NCBI GenBank assembly: GCA_019415645.1
Contig: DXYV01000031.1
Location: forward strand, 14,061-34,147
Direction: 5' to 3'
DNA: 20,087 nucleotides
DNA from: Clostridiales bacterium
GTDB lineage: Bacteria; Bacillota; Clostridia; Oscillospirales; Oscillospiraceae
Shown here: positions 15,135 to 20,087 of the stretch, one piece after another
Layout of the letters: each line of letters begins with the position of its first letter
Numbering within the stretch: position 1 is the first letter of the stretch
Made by a program: the position numbers and the translations under genes
Notes under the pieces: generated by a model
The model's database searches: none
Seen by the model: the letters and a program-made list of their open reading frames with translations, nothing else
Told to the model about the DNA's origin: nothing

Positions 15135-16559
15135 TTACGCCCGGGGTTCCTCCGTCTTGGCTTCTACCGGGGCGGCCTCGCCCTTGGGCGCTTCGGCGGG
15201 TTCTTCCGCCTTCTTCTTGCCCAGCAGAGCGGGCAGCTCCATGCAGGCCATCTCGAACATCTCGCTCATGGGCGGAATGGACTTCATCAGGCCGGAGATA
15301 TAGCCGGCCGTGCCGGTCTTGCCGTCCTGGCCCTGGCCGCCGTCCCAGACGGTGACCTTGTCGATCTTCACGTTCTTGATGGCGTCCACCTGGATGCGCA
15401 TGAGCTGTTCCATCTTGTCCGCCAGCATCAGGCTCACGGCGCTGGCCGGGTCGCCGCCGGCGGCGGCCACCACCTCGCGCAGACCCTCGGCCTGCTTGGT
15501 CAGCACGGCCTGGGCGCCCTCGGCCTCGGCCTCCATCTTCAGGCGGATGGCGTCGGCTTCGCCCTTGGCCTTCCGGCGGATCTGCTCGGCTTCGGCCTCA
15601 GCCTCCAGCTCCTTGCGGCGCTTGTCGATCTCGGTCTTGACGATAACGTCGGCCTCGGCGGTGGCCTTTTCACGGGCGGCACGGGCGGACTCGGCCTTCT
15701 CCTGGGCGGCGTAGGCCTCTTCCAGTGCCTGAGCCTCGGCGATCTTCTCGGCGGAGGTGGCGATGCGGGTGGCCTCGGCCTCCTTCTCGCGGCGGGCGGC
15801 GTTGGACATGGCCACTTCCACCTTGGCCGCGTTCTCGCCCTTGATGGCCTCGGAGTCGGCCTGCGCCACCTGGACGCGCTGGTCGCGGTGGGCGTTGGCC
15901 TCGCCGATGGAGCCGTCGCGGTTGCGCTCGGCCACGTTCTTCTTGGCGTCGTTGATGGCCTTGGCGGCGGCTTCCTTGCCCAGGGCGTCAATGTAGCCCG
16001 ACTCGTCGGAGATGTCGGTGACGTTCACGTTGATAAGCCGCAGGCCGATCTTCTTCAGCTCGCCCTCTACGTTGCGGGAGACCGCCTCCAGGAACTTGTC
16101 GCGGTCGGTGTTGATCTCCTCGATGTCCATGGTGGCGATGACCAGACGCAGCTGACCAAAGATGATGTCCTTGGCCAGTTCCTGGATCTCACCCAGCTTC
16201 AGGCCCAGCAGGCGCTCGGCGGCGTTCTGCATCACGCCCGGCTCGGTGGAGATGCCCACGGTGAACCGGGAGGGCACATTGATTCGGATGTTCTGCCGGG
16301 ACAGGGCGTTTTCCAGGTCCACGGAGATGGAGATGGGCGTCAGGTCCAGGAACTCATAGGACTGGACCACCGGCCAGATGAAGGCCGCGCCGCCGTGGAT
16401 ACATTTGGCGGACCGGGTGGAACCGTCCTTGTTGTTGCCCACCTTACCGTAGATGACCATGACCCGGTCCGAGGGGCACTTTTTGTAGCGGCCGATGATC
16501 AGAATGATCAGGGAAAACAGCAGTACCGCTACCACACAGCCTAAAATAATGCCTAACAT
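15135..16559 (-). CDS. Flotillin family (SPFH-domain) membrane scaffold protein
   Basis: Bacterial flotillins (FloT/YuaG type) organise functional membrane microdomains and affect membrane fluidity. The 474-aa product fits. A single N-terminal transmembrane segment (residues 3-22) is followed by an SPFH/PHB domain (about 25-200, including GGAAFIWPVVQSYEFLDLTP and VTDISDESGYIDALG). A long Ala/Glu/Arg-rich coiled coil covers about 205-390 and carries many EA-rich heptads typical of flotillins. The C-terminal tail is Pro/Glu/Ala-rich and disordered (last 25 residues). The ATG at 16559 has AGGAGGT about 8 nt upstream. The NfeD-like gene at 17314-18021 is the usual genetic partner of flotillins. 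Here it is separated from flotillin by two small genes. Confidence 0.95.
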   Translation of the reverse strand: MLGIILGCVVAVLLFSLIILIIGRYKKCPSDRVMVIYGKVGNNKDGSTRSAKCIHGGAAFIWPVVQSYEFLDLTPISISVDLENALSRQNIRINVPSRFTVGISTEPGVMQNAAERLLGLKLGEIQELAKDIIFGQLRLVIATMDIEEINTDRDKFLEAVSRNVEGELKKIGLRLINVNVTDISDESGYIDALGKEAAAKAINDAKKNVAERNRDGSIGEANAHRDQRVQVAQADSEAIKGENAAKVEVAMSNAARREKEAEATRIATSAEKIAEAQALEEAYAAQEKAESARAAREKATAEADVIVKTEIDKRRKELEAEAEAEQIRRKAKGEADAIRLKMEAEAEGAQAVLTKQAEGLREVVAAAGGDPASAVSLMLADKMEQLMRIQVDAIKNVKIDKVTVWDGGQGQDGKTGTAGYISGLMKSIPPMSEMFEMACMELPALLGKKKAEEPAEAPKGEAAPVEAKTEEPRA

Positions 16560-16631
16560 ACGATTTACCTCCTATTATAAAATAGAAATGGGTTCTCTTC
16601 TCTTTGGGGTTTGTTGTTTCCGCCGGTCCGG

Positions 16632-16859
16632 TCACGGGAGGACCAGATCCAGCAGGAGTACCAGGGCGCAGACCCCGCCCAGGATCATGGCGGCGGCACC
16701 CAGCACCTGCGCTGTCACCCGGTATCGCTTCGGCGGTTCCTCCGGCAGATCCAGGTCAAAAAGATTTCGAATCTGCCAGAGCTTCTCCACATTTCGCCGG
16801 ACCAGCCAGCCCGCCAGGGCCACGACCAGGGCCGCTGCGATGCCGACGATCTGATTCAT
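16632..16859 (-). CDS. Small two-helix membrane protein in the flotillin cluster
   Basis: 75 aa with two hydrophobic segments (about 4-19 and 49-73). The loop between them is charged (RRNVEKLWQIRNLFDLDLPEEPPKRYR), so both ends probably lie on the same side of the membrane. No family is recognised. The ATG at 16859 is supported by AAAGGAGG 9 nt upstream. It lies 24 bp after the zinc-ribbon gene and 72 bp before flotillin, in the same direction, so a role in the same membrane complex is possible but unproven. Confidence 0.8.
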   Translation of the reverse strand: MNQIVGIAAALVVALAGWLVRRNVEKLWQIRNLFDLDLPEEPPKRYRVTAQVLGAAAMILGGVCALVLLLDLVLP

Positions 16860-16883
16860 GCCAGGTTCCCTCCTTTCTGCCCC

Positions 16884-17096
16884 TTATCCGCCGCTCAGGA
16901 AGTCCAGAATATCCATGCCCGCGTCGTTTTGGGCCCGGTACAGCTCGGTATAGCCGCAGTAGGTGCAGCTGACCGTGGCGAACTTTTTGTTTTGAATGTC
17001 AAACAGCTTGGCAAAATTTCCTCCGGTGGCCTGGAATTGGTCGCTCTCATAGCGGCGGTTGCCGCATTTCGGACATACATATTGTAATGTCTGCAT
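16884..17096 (-). CDS. Zinc-ribbon protein (COG3478 / Zn_ribbon_13-like)
   Basis: A 70-aa protein with two CxxC knuckles: CPKCG (8-12) and CTYCG (about 45-49). The segment between them (NRRYESDQFQATGGNFAKLF) is characteristic of the small proteins annotated as predicted nucleic-acid-binding Zn-ribbon proteins. Function is unproven; binding of nucleic acid or a structural role is inferred from the fold. The ATG at 17096 follows AGGAGG. The frame is open back to 17225 but that extension runs through the repeat at 17156-17313 and was rejected. Confidence 0.88.
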   Translation of the reverse strand: MQTLQYVCPKCGNRRYESDQFQATGGNFAKLFDIQNKKFATVSCTYCGYTELYRAQNDAGMDILDFLSGG

Positions 17097-17155
17097 CGGT
17101 CGTTCCTCCTGTTTTAAGTCTAATGGGTCGATGTGGCCCCCTGCGGGTGTGCGAG

Positions 17156-17313
17156 GGCTCAGCGCTTCTGCGCTGTCACGCTTCGCCTGCGCACAACGCG
17201 GTTCTAAGCCGCTCCGACTGCACAAGCCGGCCTGCGGCCCTTACAGGCCTCCGGTCCGTTTGTTCCGCTCCGCGTCTTAGCCCGCTGTGCGCTACGGCTC
17301 AGCGCTTCTGCGC
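17156..17313. repeat. Dispersed repeat between nfeD-like and zinc-ribbon genes
   Basis: Positions 17252-17313 are 58/62 identical to 1698-1759, and 17156-17189 match 1742-1775 with two differences. The proximal unit ends with GCGC-TTCT-GCGC (17302-17313), which directly abuts the stop codon of the NfeD-like gene (17314-17316). Read in gene sense, the element begins immediately after the stop. A GGCCTGCGGCC inverted repeat lies at 17229-17239. No gene is supported here. The rest of the gap (17097-17155) shows only the zinc-ribbon ribosome binding site. Confidence 0.85.
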
Positions 17314-18021
17314 TTACTTTCTGCACACGACCAGAGTGTTTCTGCCCGAGATGCCCACCACCACGATCTCCGTGCCGGTGACCAAATGCTCGGTCTCATC
17401 GGTCACAGCGTCCAGCTCCTGGAGCTGGTCCTGAAAGAGGACCGTGACCTTACCGGCGCCGGCCCGGTTGGCCGGTACGGTCAGATACACCGTACCCGCA
17501 CGACCCAGCGCGTTGCGCAGGTCCATGGTCCCGTCCGACTGCAGGTGCAGCGCCACCCGAAGGAACAGCGCCATCAGCAGCATGGCCCAGAAGCCCATGG
17601 CAATGGCCAGAAATACCGCGAACACCGGGTGCAGGCCCATGTTGAGCAGCCACAGGCCGCCCCATCCGGCCACGGCCAGGAAGGCCACGATCCCCCGCAG
17701 GGTAAACAGCTTGAGTCCGGCAAAGGGCCCCTCATGGTGGAGGGGGGCGTCCGCCGCCTCATGGGACACGGCTCCGTCCCAGTTGCTGTCCCAATCGCCG
17801 TCCAGATCATGATCCACATCCAGATCGGTATCGAAGTCAGCGTCCGCATCGGAATCCAAGTCCAGATCCGCATCCGCATCGCCATCGGTATCGGTCCCTC
17901 CGTCATGGCCCAGACCGAACAGCAGCATCAGCGTCTGCAGAATCAGCAGCAGCGTGGCTGGAAAGGCCACATAGGCAAACAATCGCTCCAGCCAGGTCAG
18001 GGATTCCCACCATGCACTCAT
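17314..18021 (-). CDS. NfeD-like membrane protein with an Asp-X repeat
   Basis: NfeD-family proteins are membrane partners of flotillins/stomatins and carry a C-terminal OB-fold. The 235-aa product has a membrane segment at about 14-36, two more at about 108-127 and 132-155, and a beta-rich C-terminal domain (about 170-235, GRAGTVYLTVPANRAGAGKV and TGTEIVVVGI). The loop between the first and second helices contains 18 consecutive Asp-X dipeptides (D44 to D78, Asp at every second residue). It is strongly acidic and could bind cations. No N-terminal protease domain is present, so it is of the short NfeD class. The ATG at 18021 follows AGGAGGTGA. It lies 18 bp downstream of the DUF1836 gene. Confidence 0.85.
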   Translation of the reverse strand: MSAWWESLTWLERLFAYVAFPATLLLILQTLMLLFGLGHDGGTDTDGDADADLDLDSDADADFDTDLDVDHDLDGDWDSNWDGAVSHEAADAPLHHEGPFAGLKLFTLRGIVAFLAVAGWGGLWLLNMGLHPVFAVFLAIAMGFWAMLLMALFLRVALHLQSDGTMDLRNALGRAGTVYLTVPANRAGAGKVTVLFQDQLQELDAVTDETEHLVTGTEIVVVGISGRNTLVVCRK

Positions 18022-18039
18022 ACTCGGTCACCTCCTCTC

Positions 18040-18600
18040 TTATTCATCCAGACTTTTCAGCATCCGCCCCGCCTCAGTCTTGAGACGCGCAGAGGCATAG
18101 GCTGTCACGATCACCTGGAGGCCCCGCCGCACCCGCTCCCGGGCGCCCGGGTAGGGCTCGTCGTAGTCCTCCAGCACCTGGGCGCACCACGCCCGCCACT
18201 GCTCCCGCCCGGCCATGGGGCTGCGCTCGGCCTGAAAGACCAGGCGGGTAATGTATGTGTAAAGGCGCGACTCGTCGATAATATCGTCCGATTCGTCGTC
18301 CAGGTGTCCATTCAAATAGGAAAGCAGGCGCGTGATCTGGTCCAGTCTCAAACAATCTTTGAGCATATTGATCAACGCGATTCGACTGAATTGGTTCCTG
18401 CTGTACCGCTTGTTTCTGGGCGGAGAAACAAACCCCCGCTTGACCCAGTTTTGAATGACGTGAGGCTCCAGCCCGGTGAGCTGGGAGACCTGGGAAAGCA
18501 TCAGCCCCCCCGCGAGAAACAGCGGGGAGAGAAGCGCCTCGGCCGCGTCATTCCGGCTGAGATCCGTTTCCACCGTGGTGCCCGGTAAGGTACCCATCAT
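18040..18600 (-). CDS. DUF1836 family protein, probable MerR-like DNA-binding regulator
   Basis: 186 aa. Residues 33-100 match the DUF1836 pattern as I know it: LSQVSQLTGLEPHVIQNWVK, then KRGFVSPPRNKRYSRNQFSR, INMLKDCLRLDQI and LLSYLNGHLDDESDDIIDES. The first part reads like a MerR-type winged helix-turn-helix. Its targets are not known. The ATG at 18600 follows GGGAGG 8 nt upstream; an adjacent ATG at 18597 is equally possible. The NfeD-like gene follows after 18 bp. The promoter contains a palindrome between the -35 and -10 boxes, which fits repression by a dimeric regulator, most simply this protein itself. Confidence 0.88.
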   Translation of the reverse strand: MMGTLPGTTVETDLSRNDAAEALLSPLFLAGGLMLSQVSQLTGLEPHVIQNWVKRGFVSPPRNKRYSRNQFSRIALINMLKDCLRLDQITRLLSYLNGHLDDESDDIIDESRLYTYITRLVFQAERSPMAGREQWRAWCAQVLEDYDEPYPGARERVRRGLQVIVTAYASARLKTEAGRMLKSLDE

Positions 18601-18632
18601 GGAAATCGCCTCCCTTTCCTTTTGTTGTTTTG

Positions 18633-18661
18633 ATTATATCACACGGTCACTTGACCGTCAA
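18633..18661 (-). promoter_or_regulatory. Promoter of the DUF1836-NfeD operon with embedded operator
   Basis: On the minus strand TTGACG (18656-18661), a 17-bp spacer and TATAAT (18633-18638) form a near-perfect promoter. The spacer is occupied by a palindrome, ACGGTCA-CT-TGACCGT (18643-18658, 7-bp arms). The same word GGTCACTTGA recurs in the opposite orientation at 18690-18699, 34 bp further upstream. A protein bound at 18643-18658 would block RNA polymerase. Confidence 0.75.
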
Positions 18662-18737
18662 TAGGGTTCATTATAATATTTTTGTTATATCAAGTGACCT
18701 TTTGTAAAGTTCTCATGTTCCATTTGTACAGACCATG

Positions 18738-18772
18738 AAAAACCCCGGAGGACATCCGCGTCCTCCGGGGTT
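18738..18772 (-). terminator. Intrinsic terminator of ftsH
   Basis: A perfect 13-bp stem (18741-18753 with 18760-18772) has a 6-nt loop. On the minus strand it is followed by TTTTT. It lies 16 bp after the ftsH stop codon and separates ftsH from the DUF1836 promoter. Confidence 0.9.
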
Positions 18773-18788
18773 CTGCTTGCTATGCGAG

Positions 18789-20087
<1,299 letters not shown>

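Noticed and set aside
16560..16631. Internal promoter before flotillin (TATAAT at about 16575)
   Set aside because: A -10-like word exists, but no matching -35 box was found at an acceptable distance.
17097..17225. N-terminal extension of the zinc-ribbon protein
   Set aside because: It translates the dispersed repeat; AGGAGG precedes the Met at 17096.

Overview
This window reads as chromosomal DNA from a spore-forming, GC-rich Firmicute of the Oscillospiraceae kind (Flavonifractor/Lawsonibacter-like; genus is an inference). The evidence is a spoIIP gene, the Firmicutes order gdpP-rplI-dnaB, a DUF1836 regulator, AzlCD, DegV, an SLH-domain protein and GC-rich codon use with strong AGGAGG ribosome binding sites. 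No tRNA, rRNA, CRISPR array, prophage or transposase was seen.

Layout. Positions 1-4557 (minus strand) hold gdpP, rplI and dnaB: c-di-AMP turnover, ribosomal protein L9 and the replicative helicase. The rplI-dnaB gap and the region after dnaB are filled with GC-rich dispersed repeats. Positions 4745-8209 hold ilvE (plus), spoIIP (minus) and a DegV-family gene (plus), with clear promoters for ilvE and degV and strong hairpins after both. Positions 8249-10041 (plus) hold a GNAT acetyltransferase followed 14 bp later by an exported SLH-domain protein. Positions 10050-10351 are a non-coding block of consecutive stem-loops. Positions 10350-11395 (minus) hold the overlapping azlC-azlD pair for branched-chain amino-acid export. 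Positions 11548-13811 (plus) hold a diacylglycerol-kinase-family lipid kinase and a homocysteine methyltransferase with an apparently decayed C-terminal tail. Positions 13829-14083 are a second hairpin-bracketed non-coding block. Positions 14113-14921 (minus) encode a small membrane protein and a secreted protein of unknown function, in less GC-rich DNA.

Positions 15135-18661 (minus) look like one membrane-related locus: a DUF1836 regulator, an NfeD-like protein with a striking Asp-X repeat, a zinc-ribbon protein, a two-helix membrane protein and a flotillin. The regulator gene has a consensus promoter whose spacer contains a palindrome, which suggests autoregulation. The window ends inside ftsH (minus, 5' part missing), which has its own terminator.

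The features least explained by ordinary annotation are the non-coding ones. A 62-bp repeat is shared between the rplI-dnaB gap and the nfeD 3' end at 58/62 identity, and related copies start at or beside the stop codons of dnaB, rplI and nfeD. Two other intergenic blocks (10050-10344 and 13829-14083) are each bracketed by hairpins sharing a direct repeat. I cannot show that any of these is a new system, but they are the best candidates here.
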